DNA of 64,000 nt, taken from the NCBI GenBank assembly GCA_943330745.2, contig CALQIX020000001.1, positions 1 through 64,000 of the forward strand, given 5' to 3'. Below the pieces are notes generated by a model. It saw only the letters and a list, made by a program, of their open reading frames with translations, did no database searches and had not been told where the DNA came from. The DNA is from Lishizhenia tianjinensis (lineage in GTDB: Bacteria; Bacteroidota; Bacteroidia; Flavobacteriales_D; Crocinitomicaceae). This document shows positions 17,203 through 26,501 of the stretch, one piece after another. The number at the start of each line of letters is the position of its first letter. Within the stretch, counting starts at the first letter, position 1. A program made the translations under genes and the position numbers.

Positions 17203-19350
17203 ATGAATATAGGTTTAAAAAAATCGATCATTACCGGCGGCAAAGAAATCAGTGTCGAAACCGGTAAACTGGCTAAGCAGGCAGATGGATCGGTCGTAGT
17301 TCGAATGGGCGATACTATGTTACTTGCAACTGTTGTAGCAGCGAAAGACGCAAAAGATGGTGTAGATTTCTTGCCATTAACAGTAGATTATAAAGAAAAA
17401 TATGCAGCAGCTGGTCGTTTTCCTGGCGGATTCTTCAGAAGAGAAGCTCGTCCATCTGAAAGTGAAATCCTTGTAATGCGACTTGTAGATAGAGCATTAA
17501 GACCATTGTTTCCAGATGATTATCATGCCGAGGTTCAATTAATGATTCAGTTAATCTCCTATGATGGAATACATAGCCCTGACGCATTGTGTGGTTTAGC
17601 TGCTTCTTCAGCAATCGCAGTTTCCGATATTCCATTCAACGGACCAATGTCTGAAGTTAGAGTTGGAAGAATTAATGGCGAATTCGTGATTAACCCAACC
17701 ATGGCTGAAATGAAGGAGTCAGATATCGATATCATGATTGCTGGAACTATGAAAGACATTAATATGCTTGAAGGGGAAATGAAAGAAATTTCTGAAGGCG
17801 AATTAGTTGAAGTGTTCAAATTAGCTCATGCTGCAATTCAAGAACAATGTCAATTTCAATTAGACTTAGCAGCAGAGATTTCAACGGCGAACCCTAAAAG
17901 AGAATACAGTCATGAAAAACACAATGATGAAGTAAAAGCGAAAGTTTTTGAACTTGCTCTTGAAAAATGTAAGGACGTGGCTCGAATGGGTCTTGCTAAT
18001 AAAGCGAAAAGAACTGAATTGTTTGATACAATTAAGGAAGAAGTTAAAGCCAGTTTCAGTGAAGAAGAATTAGCGGATGTTAGCGGATTTATTTCTACTT
18101 ATTTTTCAGAAGTAAAGAAAAAAGCGGTACGTTGGGTTATGCTTCATGATAGCAAGCGTTTGGATGGTCGAAATTTTGATGAAATTCGTCCTATTTGGAG
18201 CGAAATCGATTATTTACCAGGTGCTCATGGTTCGGCAATTTTCACTCGTGGTGAGACTCAATCTTTAACTAGTTTAACTTTAGGTGGTAAAATGGATGAG
18301 CAACTAATTGACGGTGCAACATTTAGAGGTACTGAAAAATTTATGTTACATTATAACTTTCCTCCTTTTTCAACGGGTGAAGCAAAACCAATTCGTGGTA
18401 CATCACGAAGAGAAATCGGACATGGTAATTTGGCCTTACGCGCTTTAAAACCTGTACTACCTGCAGACAATCCATATACCATTCGAATTGTTTCTGATAT
18501 TTTAGAGTCAAACGGTTCGTCTTCAATGGCAACAGTTTGTGCTGGAACATTAGCTTTAATGGACGGAGGTATTAAAATCACTGCCCCAGTATCTGGTATT
18601 GCAATGGGATTAGTTGCTGACGATGGCAAATTTGCTATTCTTTCGGATATACTTGGCGACGAAGACCATTTAGGCGATATGGACTTTAAAGTAACTGGTA
18701 CTGAAAAAGGGATCACAGCTTGCCAAATGGACATCAAAGTTGACGGTCTTCCTTATGAAGTATTAACTCAAGCATTAATGCAAGCAAAAGCTGGACGTTT
18801 ACATATTCTTGAAAAAATCAAAGAAACGATTGCTGCTCCGAAAGAAGATTACAAACCACATACTCCACGCGTTGAGCAAGTAATTGTTCCAAACGAAATG
18901 ATTGGTGCAATTATCGGACCTGGTGGAAAAATCATACAAGGATTGCAAAAAGAAACAAATACAACAATTACGATAGAAGAATTAGCAAATGGTGAAGGCC
19001 AAGTTCAAATTCTATCTAATAATGGTGATGATATGGCTGAAGCTATTCGTAGAGTTAAAGCAATTGCGTTTCCCGCGCAAGTTGAAGAAGGCGAAGAGTA
19101 CGAAGGAAAAATTAAAGCCATTAAAGATTTCGGTTGTTTTGTTGAGATCATTCCAGGAACAGATGGCTTAATTCATATTTCTGAATTCAGCTGGGAACGG
19201 GTTCAAAACATGAACGATGTTTGTAAAGAAGGAGATTTATTGAAATTTAAAGTGGTTGGAAAAGATCCAAAAACTAAAAAATGGAAATTATCCAGAAGAA
19301 TATTGTTACCGAAGCCAGAGCGAATAGAAAGCGAATCAAGCGCGGAGTAA
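17203..19350 (+). CDS. pnp: Polyribonucleotide nucleotidyltransferase (PNPase)
   Basis: The 715-residue protein contains two RNase PH-like domains (about 1-220 and 310-545), a KH domain with [16 protein letters not shown] near residue 567, and an S1 RNA-binding domain with [17 protein letters not shown] near 630. [20 protein letters not shown] and [14 protein letters not shown] mark the catalytic second PH domain. It degrades RNA 3'-5' with phosphate and can add tails in the reverse reaction. It has its own promoter and terminator. Confidence 0.98.
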   Translation: MNIGLKKSIITGGKEISVETGKLAKQADGSVVVRMGDTMLLATVVAAKDAKDGVDFLPLTVDYKEKYAAAGRFPGGFFRREARPSESEILVMRLVDRALRPLFPDDYHAEVQLMIQLISYDGIHSPDALCGLAASSAIAVSDIPFNGPMSEVRVGRINGEFVINPTMAEMKESDIDIMIAGTMKDINMLEGEMKEISEGELVEVFKLAHAAIQEQCQFQLDLAAEISTANPKREYSHEKHNDEVKAKVFELALEKCKDVARMGLANKAKRTELFDTIKEEVKASFSEEELADVSGFISTYFSEVKKKAVRWVMLHDSKRLDGRNFDEIRPIWSEIDYLPGAHGSAIFTRGETQSLTSLTLGGKMDEQLIDGATFRGTEKFMLHYNFPPFSTGEAKPIRGTSRREIGHGNLALRALKPVLPADNPYTIRIVSDILESNGSSSMATVCAGTLALMDGGIKITAPVSGIAMGLVADDGKFAILSDILGDEDHLGDMDFKVTGTEKGITACQMDIKVDGLPYEVLTQALMQAKAGRLHILEKIKETIAAPKEDYKPHTPRVEQVIVPNEMIGAIIGPGGKIIQGLQKETNTTITIEELANGEGQVQILSNNGDDMAEAIRRVKAIAFPAQVEEGEEYEGKIKAIKDFGCFVEIIPGTDGLIHISEFSWERVQNMNDVCKEGDLLKFKVVGKDPKTKKWKLSRRILLPKPERIESESSAE

Positions 19351-19370
19351 TATCTACTAAAACAAAATTA

Positions 19371-19398
19371 ACGATCCAATATCCTTGGGTCGTTTTTT
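19371..19398 (+). terminator. Rho-independent terminator of pnp
   Basis: ACGATCC (19371-19377) pairs with GGGTCGT (19387-19393), including one G-T pair, and is followed by a T run. Confidence 0.7.
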
Positions 19399-19453
19399 GT
19401 TTTTACCAACGCAAGATTTTGCAAATAATATCAACTAATTGAAAAAACAAACT

Positions 19454-20818
19454 ATGAAGAAAATTATTTTATCTGGATTACTTTTAACAAGTACATCCCT
19501 ATTTTCACAATTAAATCCGGTTATTACCTCTTGGTTACAAAACACCACAGGCACTTTAGGTAGCCACTATGTTTCAGGAAACTCTACCGTGATACAGGAT
19601 AACGTAGAGGTCAATGTTCAAACTGTTCAATATTCTACTAATTGGGCATATATAACCACTAACGGAATTCCAGCTTACCCTACAGGGCCTTTTTTAGATG
19701 GTAATCCATCACTGGCAACAGATCAAAATGCAATATTTAAAATCTCTTTGAATCCTGCACAAAATACAGGAACGTTAACGGCAACAACAGGTGGAAATAT
19801 TGGTATTTTTATAAATGGCGTAGCCTTGTTTGATTATCGTGATGGAGTTGCATGGAACACAGCTACAAATTCACTTTGCGGAGGATTACCCGGCATGTCT
19901 CCTTGCCCAGGTGGTCCTGGATCTTCGTTCCCTTGGAATCGTGATGCCATTCCTGCAGAAAAATTAGGTTTCGATTGCTCTAAAGGACATCCAGCTATGG
20001 GGAATTATCACCACCATCAAAATCCAAGCGCCTTTAATCTTGACCTCTCCGTTATCTCAACGATTTGTGATTTATATGCTGCAGATGGTTTGTATGCCAT
20101 TGATTCGACTGTACATTCTCCATTAATTGGATTTGCCTATGATGGTTTTCCTATTTATGGCGCTTATGGATACAAAAACACGGATGGAACTGGAGGAATT
20201 ACGCGTATAAAATCGGGATTTCAATTAAGAAATATTACTACAAGAACCCTTTGGGCTGATGGTACTGATGTTGCTGACGGCCCTGCGGTTAGCACTACCT
20301 ACCCTCTTGGATATTTTCGTGAAGATTACGAATTCCTTACTCACGCAGGGCAACCAGATTACCTAGATGCTCATAACGGACGTTTTTGCATTACTCCAGA
20401 GTATCCTAATGGAATATATTGCTATTTCGCTACAGTAGATGCGAATTGGAATTCCGCTTACCCGTATGTAGTTGGTCCTTATTTTTATGGAAATAAAACT
20501 GCATCTAAAGTTACTTCTATCACAGAAACTGTTACAACCTACACATCCACAGCATCTTTAAACGAAGCAGCTATTGAAGTGAGTGTTTACCCAAATCCAT
20601 CTAATGATTTATTAATCATACAATTAAACGGATTAAACAAAACAAATTCAACCATTGAATTAACAGACATGAATGGTCGATTAGTATCAAAACAAACAAT
20701 CCTTCAAGGAAGTACTATTGGATATTTGGATGTTTCAACAGTATATAAAGGCAATTATTTATTAAGAATTACCACTAATAATCAAACGAAAGTAATGGCA
20801 GTTTCCATAGGTAACTAA
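19454..20818 (+). CDS. YHYH-domain exported protein with T9SS sorting domain
   Basis: ATG 19454 is preferred to an in-frame TTG at 19439 because it begins a standard signal peptide, MKKIILSGLLLTSTSLFSQ. The 454-residue protein carries a YHYH domain: the MGNYHHHQNP segment near residue 186 and GFAYDGFPIYGAYGY near residue 230 are its hallmarks. The C-terminus (about 375-454), with VYPNPSNDLLIIQL and a final MAVSIGN, is a T9SS sorting domain. The histidine cluster suggests metal binding, but the function of YHYH proteins is not established. Probably secreted. Confidence 0.87.
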   Translation: MKKIILSGLLLTSTSLFSQLNPVITSWLQNTTGTLGSHYVSGNSTVIQDNVEVNVQTVQYSTNWAYITTNGIPAYPTGPFLDGNPSLATDQNAIFKISLNPAQNTGTLTATTGGNIGIFINGVALFDYRDGVAWNTATNSLCGGLPGMSPCPGGPGSSFPWNRDAIPAEKLGFDCSKGHPAMGNYHHHQNPSAFNLDLSVISTICDLYAADGLYAIDSTVHSPLIGFAYDGFPIYGAYGYKNTDGTGGITRIKSGFQLRNITTRTLWADGTDVADGPAVSTTYPLGYFREDYEFLTHAGQPDYLDAHNGRFCITPEYPNGIYCYFATVDANWNSAYPYVVGPYFYGNKTASKVTSITETVTTYTSTASLNEAAIEVSVYPNPSNDLLIIQLNGLNKTNSTIELTDMNGRLVSKQTILQGSTIGYLDVSTVYKGNYLLRITTNNQTKVMAVSIGN

Positions 20819-20841
20819 GCTAATTTTTTTCTTTTAAAAAT

Positions 20842-20870
20842 AAAACCGCTTCTAAACGAGGCGGTTTTTT
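20842..20870. terminator. Bidirectional terminator between YHYH and sodB-like genes
   Basis: AAAACCGC (20842-20849) pairs with GCGGTTTT (20861-20868), with T runs in both directions. It can serve both convergent genes. Confidence 0.7.
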
Positions 20871-20879
20871 AATTCATTC

Positions 20880-21890
20880 TTACAAAAGCCTATTAATTAC
20901 CTCATGAAACGAAGCATGAATAGCGGTAAGTTTCTTCATAATCACACCATTCGTCACCTTTTTGTTGGCTGATATAAAGGAATTCAACTCCATTGACTGC
21001 TTTTCTAGTTTCTCAAGTGACTTCACTATCAGTACTCTTTCATCTATTGTCAAAACGGGTATTTCAGAATTCTTCAATAAAAAAGCCTTGATCATTAATT
21101 CTTGGTGTCTATCCATTATTTGCGTAAAATCCTTTTTTTCAGCTGCATGAAATGTATTGGACATCACTTTATGAAACGCCTTTAGTTCTGGCCAATTATC
21201 TGATTTAATACTTATCAAAACAGTATCTTTTAATGCATCCTCATACTTTTGTGAAATAACCCCCCAATCAAGAATACTCCAAATAGCATAGATATAATCA
21301 TTTCGTTTGTTCTGATGTTTTAAGTAATAGGCATGCTCCCAAACATCAATACCAAGAATTGGAACCCCTCTTTCAGCAACAACGTCCATAATCGGGTTGT
21401 CTTGATTTCCGGTTGAAGTCACTTGCAATTTCCCTTCCTCATTCACAATTAACCAAGCCCAACCTGAGCCAAATCGGGACATAGCCGCTTGGTTCAATTT
21501 TGTTTTTAATGAATCCAATTTACCAAAAGTTTCTTCAATAGACTTCAATAATAATTCTGAAGGTTGAGAAGATGTTTTCGGAGTTAATATTTCCCAAAAC
21601 AAAGTATGATTATAATGCCCACCCGCATTATTTCTTATCGCATCAGATGCATTGCTAACATTTAATAATACTTTAGAAATCGACTTGTTTTCAAACGGAC
21701 TACCTGCAACCGCTTTATTCAAATTCGTAACGTACCCTTGATGATGTTTTGAATGGTGTATTTCCATGGTTTTCATATCAATAAAAGGCTCATATTCGGC
21801 ATATGTGAATTTTAAGTTTGGCAAAGAAAATTGCTGAGCAAACAAGACTATTTGAATAGAACTTAAAAGGAGAACGATAACATATTTCAT
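20880..21890 (-). CDS. Exported Fe/Mn superoxide dismutase with C-terminal extension
   Basis: The 336-residue protein begins with a signal peptide (about 1-19, ending LFAQQ), so it acts outside the cytoplasm. Residues about 20-218 are a complete SOD: MEIHHSKHHQGYV with metal His 45, GHYNHTLFWEIL, GSGWAWLIV and the metal pair in DVWEHAYYL. It converts superoxide to oxygen and hydrogen peroxide. A normal family member ends near residue 220 here; about 115 further, mostly helical and charged residues follow, with no motif I recognise. A TACCTTTG -7 element lies 13 nt upstream. Confidence 0.92.
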   Translation of the reverse strand: MKYVIVLLLSSIQIVLFAQQFSLPNLKFTYAEYEPFIDMKTMEIHHSKHHQGYVTNLNKAVAGSPFENKSISKVLLNVSNASDAIRNNAGGHYNHTLFWEILTPKTSSQPSELLLKSIEETFGKLDSLKTKLNQAAMSRFGSGWAWLIVNEEGKLQVTSTGNQDNPIMDVVAERGVPILGIDVWEHAYYLKHQNKRNDYIYAIWSILDWGVISQKYEDALKDTVLISIKSDNWPELKAFHKVMSNTFHAAEKKDFTQIMDRHQELMIKAFLLKNSEIPVLTIDERVLIVKSLEKLEKQSMELNSFISANKKVTNGVIMKKLTAIHASFHEVINRLL

Positions 21891-21903
21891 ATTGTAATTT
21901 TTT

Positions 21904-21911
21904 CAAAGGTA
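21904..21911 (-). promoter_or_regulatory. -7 element of the exported SOD gene
   Basis: TACCTTTG on the minus strand is an exact TAnnTTTG match ending 13 nt before ATG 21890; no clear -33 box. Confidence 0.5.
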
Positions 21912-22211
21912 CAATTTTAAAATCTCATCGAAAAGTGGCATTTATTCATTTGGAGCAGCGCAATATTCATTTGCCATTTTAATTCACTAAAGAAAAATTA
22001 GATTTGATACTAGGAAATAAGGAGAAAGAGTGGGTTATCTGAAATTTATTCTAACCGATCCTGCAAAATGATGCAGAAATAGTTTATAGTTTGATAACAG
22101 TTTAATAGTTTTAATCGTTTAGAATTAAGATAACCTGCTTCTTTTAACACGTGTTGCAGCATTTGTTAAAAGAAGTTTTTCAACTCATTTTTTAATTTAG
22201 GTTTTTGGTTT
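21912..22211. other. Intergenic region with one strong hairpin
   Basis: No credible coding region is seen in these 300 bases. The notable structure is a 12-bp perfect inverted repeat, CTTCTTTTAACA (22138-22149) and TGTTAAAAGAAG (22164-22175), followed by TTTTT. The loop contains the palindrome ACACGTGT. It could be the terminator of a short plus-strand transcript or an operator. A weaker CTGCA/TGCAG hairpin lies near 22060-22075. Confidence 0.4.
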
Positions 22212-22242
22212 AAAAACGGTTGTCTACTTGACAACCGTTTTT
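22212..22242 (-). terminator. Terminator hairpin overlapping the stop of the cyclase gene
   Basis: A 13-bp perfect stem, AAAAACGGTTGTC (22212-22224) with GACAACCGTTTTT (22230-22242) and a 5-nt loop. The minus-strand stop codon (22226-22224) lies at the stem-loop junction, so the last codons of the gene form part of the hairpin. Confidence 0.7.
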
Positions 22243-22994
22243 ATTTGATACAATACCGGCCTACTTGGACTAGCATCATTTTCAATTGGTGCAACTTGCA
22301 AGTCCAATACGTATTCTCCATCTGAAATTGCGTTTTCAACGAAAATCAATTCCGTTATCGTTCTTGTTAAATCCGGATAATTTGGCACATTCCAAAACCG
22401 ATGATGGAAAGCCAATTCACCGCCATCTAGTTCGCGATCTACGGAAGGCAAATCAGTTAAAAAATGAACTACTTTCATTTCGTCTAACAAATCAACAACC
22501 TCTTTTTCGAAATAAGGAGGATTAGTATCCGAATAATTTAAATGCTTCTTTTCTATCGAATTAGGTGTCACACGCACAATCAATGCTTCAATTTCACTCC
22601 TTGAATTAACGAGTTGATTTAGCTGATTTTTTGTAATCACATCATCAAATGTATTGTGTAGATCATTCCATATTTTTTCAGGTTCAATGGTAACCAAAAG
22701 TGCCGAAACAAGAAATTGCTTTAAGGATTGATTAATTGAAAAAACTTGTTCTGTAATATGCCCACAACATTCCGTGTGAGTACCGTGTCCATGAGGATTG
22801 AAAAAAATATTTCTAAAATTCACTCCACCTCCCTCTTGAATTGAGCCTAAAAACGCATCTGTTCGAACCGGTTCAATTGAGGGCGCATCTAAATACCAAG
22901 CACGAACCGAATCAGGTACGGCATTTACAGGAATAGAAATATCCAATGGTTCGGTTGTTTCAATATAATTTTCTTGAGAAAGAAATAATTTCAT
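22224..22994 (-). CDS. Cyclase/kynurenine formamidase-like family protein
   Basis: The start is taken as ATG 22994 (MKLFLSQENYIETTEPLDIS, 256 residues). Upstream extension to 23036 would run through the promoter. The family metal-binding motif is visible as HGHGTHTECCGHI near residue 66, a variant of HxGTHxDxPxH in which the usual aspartate is Glu. Members of this metal-dependent hydrolase family act on formylkynurenine or related amides; the substrate here is unknown. The gene is monocistronic, diverges from the prenyl synthase gene and ends inside its own terminator hairpin. Confidence 0.8.
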   Translation of the reverse strand: MKLFLSQENYIETTEPLDISIPVNAVPDSVRAWYLDAPSIEPVRTDAFLGSIQEGGGVNFRNIFFNPHGHGTHTECCGHITEQVFSINQSLKQFLVSALLVTIEPEKIWNDLHNTFDDVITKNQLNQLVNSRSEIEALIVRVTPNSIEKKHLNYSDTNPPYFEKEVVDLLDEMKVVHFLTDLPSVDRELDGGELAFHHRFWNVPNYPDLTRTITELIFVENAISDGEYVLDLQVAPIENDASPSRPVLYQIKTVVK

Positions 22995-22999
22995 GGTAA

Positions 23000-23007
23000 C
23001 GAAAATA
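23000..23007 (-). promoter_or_regulatory. -7 element of the cyclase gene, predicted leaderless
   Basis: TATTTTCG on the minus strand ends 5 nt before ATG 22994; one base off TAnnTTTG. Confidence 0.45.
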
Positions 23008-23061
23008 AGGAAAGTTATTCGAATAGTTTCAAACAATGCTGTTAACTTACTGTTTAAACCC

Positions 23062-23069
23062 TAACTTTG
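23062..23069 (+). promoter_or_regulatory. -7 element of the prenyl synthase gene, predicted leaderless
   Basis: TAACTTTG is an exact -7 match and is separated from ATG 23074 by only TGCT, predicting a leaderless transcript. Confidence 0.55.
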
Positions 23070-23073
23070 TGCT

Positions 23074-24045
23074 ATGGGTATTGTAGAACAAATTATAAAA
23101 CCTATTCAACATGAAATGGTTGAATTTGAGCATCGATTCAGAGAAAATATGCAATCGGAAGTTGCAATGTTGGACAAAGTCACCCATTACATCATTAAAC
23201 GAAAAGGGAAACAAGTACGCCCCATGTTTGTTTTTCTCACTGCAAAAATGCTTGGTGAAGTTTCCAACAAAACGTATGATGCTGCAACCTTAGTTGAATT
23301 GTTACACACCGCGACCTTAGTGCACGATGATGTTGTTGATGATGCGAATGAAAGAAGGGGCTTTTTTTCAATAAATGCTTTATGGAAAAACAAGGTAGCC
23401 GTTCTCGTTGGGGACTACATGCTTTCAAAAATTTTATTATTATCCATTGAAAAACAAAACCCTGATTTATTGGAAGTAGTTGCTCGATCGGTTAAAGAAA
23501 TGAGTGAAGGTGAGTTACTTCAAATTGAAAAAGCTAGATTACTTAATATTACAGAGGAAATTTATTTTGATGTTATCCGAAAAAAAACAGCGTCATTAAT
23601 TGCAACTTGTTGCGAAAGCGGTGCTTTGTCGGTAAATCAACCCGAAAATCGGGAAACTATGCGTTTATTTGGTGAAAATATTGGGATTGCATTTCAAATT
23701 AAAGATGATATTTTTGATTACGGTACACCAAATGATATTGGAAAACCGACTGGCTTAGATATTCGCGAAAGAAAATTAACCCTGCCCATAATTTATGCAT
23801 TGAATAATTCTACACCAGAAATAAAAAAAGAATTAACGTTAATCATTAAAAACAAAAATGAAAATCCAAAAGCAGTAAAACGCGCCGTGGAAATTGTAAT
23901 AGCCTGTGGGGGAATAGAATATGGTTATAAGAGAATGAGAGAATTTGCAGATAAGGCACTAGAATTAATTGCAGAATTCCCCACAAATGAGGCAAAAGCT
24001 TCGTTAGAACTATTGGTTAACTACACTATGAATCGAGAGAAATAA
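23074..24045 (+). CDS. Polyprenyl diphosphate synthase
   Basis: The 323-residue trans-prenyltransferase has both aspartate-rich motifs: VHDDVVDDANERRG (first DDxxD, near residue 86) and IKDDIFDYGTPNDIGKP (second, near residue 212). KRKGKQVRPMFVF and RKLTLPIIYAL are further family marks. It condenses isopentenyl diphosphate units, most likely to the octaprenyl-type chain used for the menaquinone side chain; the chain length is not provable from sequence. It is the first gene of a compact run continuing to 29521, and links functionally to the isoprenoid genes at 59-62 kb. Confidence 0.92.
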   Translation: MGIVEQIIKPIQHEMVEFEHRFRENMQSEVAMLDKVTHYIIKRKGKQVRPMFVFLTAKMLGEVSNKTYDAATLVELLHTATLVHDDVVDDANERRGFFSINALWKNKVAVLVGDYMLSKILLLSIEKQNPDLLEVVARSVKEMSEGELLQIEKARLLNITEEIYFDVIRKKTASLIATCCESGALSVNQPENRETMRLFGENIGIAFQIKDDIFDYGTPNDIGKPTGLDIRERKLTLPIIYALNNSTPEIKKELTLIIKNKNENPKAVKRAVEIVIACGGIEYGYKRMREFADKALELIAEFPTNEAKASLELLVNYTMNREK

Positions 24046-24054
24046 TTTAATCCT

Positions 24055-24537
24055 ATGAAAAAGCACTGTATTCTGATCCTATTATTTATTGTTAGTATAA
24101 CTGGTTGTTCAGAGGATGAACCAATTAAAAAAAATCCATTAATTGAAACAAAAGATGGAGTTGAGACAATTTGGTATCCGGGTAAAACACAGGTTAAATA
24201 TAGAAGAGAACACGATAAAAATAAAAAAAGACACGGTAAATGGATGTTGTATAATCCAGAAGGTAAAGTTATGTCTAGTTCATCATACGATCACGGGAAA
24301 AAAATAGGTGTTTGGTTGGTCAACTTTCCCAACGGTCAACTTCGTTATACAGGTGAATACCGAAATGATTTACAATTTGGGGTATGGGTGTTTTATAATG
24401 TTACCGGTAAAAAAGTGTTAGAAATTACCTATGACGAAAAAGGTAAAATACAAAAACAAGAGCGTTTTGAAGTTTCAAATACAAAAAAACCGGAAAAAGA
24501 TAGTACTAAGCAGTCCAAAAAGTCTACGACCAAATAA
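24055..24537 (+). CDS. Lipoprotein with YwqK/MORN-type repeats
   Basis: The 160-residue product has a lipoprotein signal (LLFIVSITGC, Cys 18). Three repeats follow, KRHGKWMLYNPEGKVMSS, KIGVWLVNFPNGQLRYTG and QFGVWVFYNVTGKKVLE. A lysine/threonine-rich tail ends the protein. It is a shorter relative of the protein at 5257-6021. It sits 9 nt after the prenyl synthase and 11 nt before dnaG, so it is likely co-transcribed, though the functional link is unclear. Confidence 0.78.
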   Translation: MKKHCILILLFIVSITGCSEDEPIKKNPLIETKDGVETIWYPGKTQVKYRREHDKNKKRHGKWMLYNPEGKVMSSSSYDHGKKIGVWLVNFPNGQLRYTGEYRNDLQFGVWVFYNVTGKKVLEITYDEKGKIQKQERFEVSNTKKPEKDSTKQSKKSTTK

Positions 24538-24548
24538 TTCTTTTCTAC

Positions 24549-26501
24549 TTGAGTAAAATCGCTCCACATATCATTGATGAAATCTTGCAGACATCTCGTA
24601 TTGAGGAGGTCATTGGCATATTTGTTAACTTAAAACGAGCAGGATCAAGTTTGAAAGGATTGAGTCCATTTACGGATGAAAAAACTCCTTCCTTTGTTGT
24701 TTCACCTGCTAAACAAATCTTTAAATGTTTTTCGACCGGTAAAGGTGGAACTGTTGTTTCTTTTCTGATGGAAAAAGAGCACTTCTCCTACCCGGAAGCA
24801 TTACGTTGGCTAGCCAATCGATATAACATTGCTATTCCTGAGGACAAAGAAGCAACGGCAGAAGAATTAGCTTTTTTAAATGAAAGAGATAGTTTATACA
24901 TCATCAATGATTTTGCTCGAAATCATTTCAAAGAAAATCTTGTTTCTTCTGATGAAGGTAAAGCAATCGGTTTATCCTATTTTGAAGAGCGCGGTTTCCG
25001 AAAAGATATTATTGAAAAGTTTCAATTAGGGTATTGTCTTAACAAAGGAGACGATTTCACCAAGGCGGCGGTAGATAAAGGATATAATTTAGAATATTTA
25101 GAAAAAGTTGGACTAGTTAAATCGAAGGATGATCGACATTTCGATTTTTTTAGAGGAAGAGTACTATTTCCAATTCATAGCGTAAGTGGTCGGGTACTTG
25201 GTTTCGGGGGAAGAACCTTAATAACCGATAAAAAAATTGCTAAGTATTTCAATTCTCCTGAAAGTGTAATTTACAATAAAAGTGAGATCTTATATGGTTT
25301 ATACTTCGCCAAAGGAGATATAATCAAATATGACAACTGTTTTTTGTGTGAAGGATATACTGATGTTATTTCAATGCATCAGGCCGGAATAACTAATGTA
25401 GTTGCATCTTCAGGAACTTCCTTAACTAAAGATCAAATTAAATTAATTCGTCGCTATACACCCAATATTACCATTTTATATGACGGCGATTCTGCTGGAA
25501 TAAAAGCTTCATTTCGTGGGATAGATTTAATTCTTGAGGAAGGAATGAATGTAAAAGTAGTCCTCTTTCCTGATGGAGAAGACCCAGATTCATTTGCTAA
25601 AAAAAGTAGTTCTATTGAATTGGAGCAATATCTTAAGGAAAATACACAGGATTTTATTTCATTTAAAGCAGGAATCTTACTAGGTGAATCAAGCAATGAT
25701 CCCCTGAAAAAAGCTGAATTGATTCGAGACATAGTTCATTCTGTATCGTTGATTCCAAATTCAATAACTCGATCGGTCTATGTTCAGCAAATCGCGACTT
25801 TGTTTCACATTGACGAAGCTGTAATTTCGAATGAATTATTGAGGTTAAGAAAAGGGATTGTAGCAAAACAATTTGATGCGCCTGATATTTTAGATGTTCC
25901 GGTTGAAAAGCAGCCACTAATAAGCGATTTTATTGCTGGAAAAACAGATTCAAAAGATTTTCATCATGAGTTTGAAATCATTCGTTTGTTGCTAAAATAC
26001 GGGACATTTGAAATGAAAATCAATCAAAATGAAGAGCTGATTTCGACCAGTGTAATTGAATTTATTTGCCAGGAAATAACCCGAGATGAACTCAGTTTTG
26101 AGTCTCCAATTCATGCTTCTATTTTCGCCATTTATTTGGATGGACTAGCAGAAAACACACTTTATTCGGCTAGTTTTTTTAAGCGAATGGAGGATCAATC
26201 AATTGTGGCGTTTGTTTCTGACATTGAAAGCAATGAATATGAATTAAGCAACCGATGGTTAACGAAATATAAAATCGAAACAAAAACAGAATTGGATCAA
26301 TTGTATGAAACAGTTATTGATTCTATTTATCATTTTAAATCGAAAAAAATTGATTTAAAAATTCAAGAAATTCAAATTGAATTGCAATCGAATTCTTCAT
26401 TAAGTGATGAAGAAATGTTAATTTTACTTGCTGAACACATGAAATACGAACGTGTAAAACGTGTTTTTGCCGATAAACTAGGAAGAATAATACTTAAATA
26501 A
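24549..26501 (+). CDS. dnaG: DNA primase lacking canonical zinc ligands
   Basis: The 650-residue enzyme makes RNA primers for replication. TTG 24549 is the probable start, since the sequence from there matches the primase N-terminus. The zinc-binding domain (about 1-100) keeps its fold-defining sequence, but three of four ligands are changed: S39 and T42 in LKGLSPFTDEKTPSF, and C60 and T63 in KCFSTGKGG. The Toprim domain has FLCEGYTDVISMHQ near residue 265 and the metal site ILYDGDSAGIKA near 310. A C-terminal helicase-interaction region follows. Ligand loss is, to my knowledge, common in Flavobacteriia. Its stop codon overlaps the next start (TAATG). Confidence 0.95.
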   Translation: MSKIAPHIIDEILQTSRIEEVIGIFVNLKRAGSSLKGLSPFTDEKTPSFVVSPAKQIFKCFSTGKGGTVVSFLMEKEHFSYPEALRWLANRYNIAIPEDKEATAEELAFLNERDSLYIINDFARNHFKENLVSSDEGKAIGLSYFEERGFRKDIIEKFQLGYCLNKGDDFTKAAVDKGYNLEYLEKVGLVKSKDDRHFDFFRGRVLFPIHSVSGRVLGFGGRTLITDKKIAKYFNSPESVIYNKSEILYGLYFAKGDIIKYDNCFLCEGYTDVISMHQAGITNVVASSGTSLTKDQIKLIRRYTPNITILYDGDSAGIKASFRGIDLILEEGMNVKVVLFPDGEDPDSFAKKSSSIELEQYLKENTQDFISFKAGILLGESSNDPLKKAELIRDIVHSVSLIPNSITRSVYVQQIATLFHIDEAVISNELLRLRKGIVAKQFDAPDILDVPVEKQPLISDFIAGKTDSKDFHHEFEIIRLLLKYGTFEMKINQNEELISTSVIEFICQEITRDELSFESPIHASIFAIYLDGLAENTLYSASFFKRMEDQSIVAFVSDIESNEYELSNRWLTKYKIETKTELDQLYETVIDSIYHFKSKKIDLKIQEIQIELQSNSSLSDEEMLILLAEHMKYERVKRVFADKLGRIILK

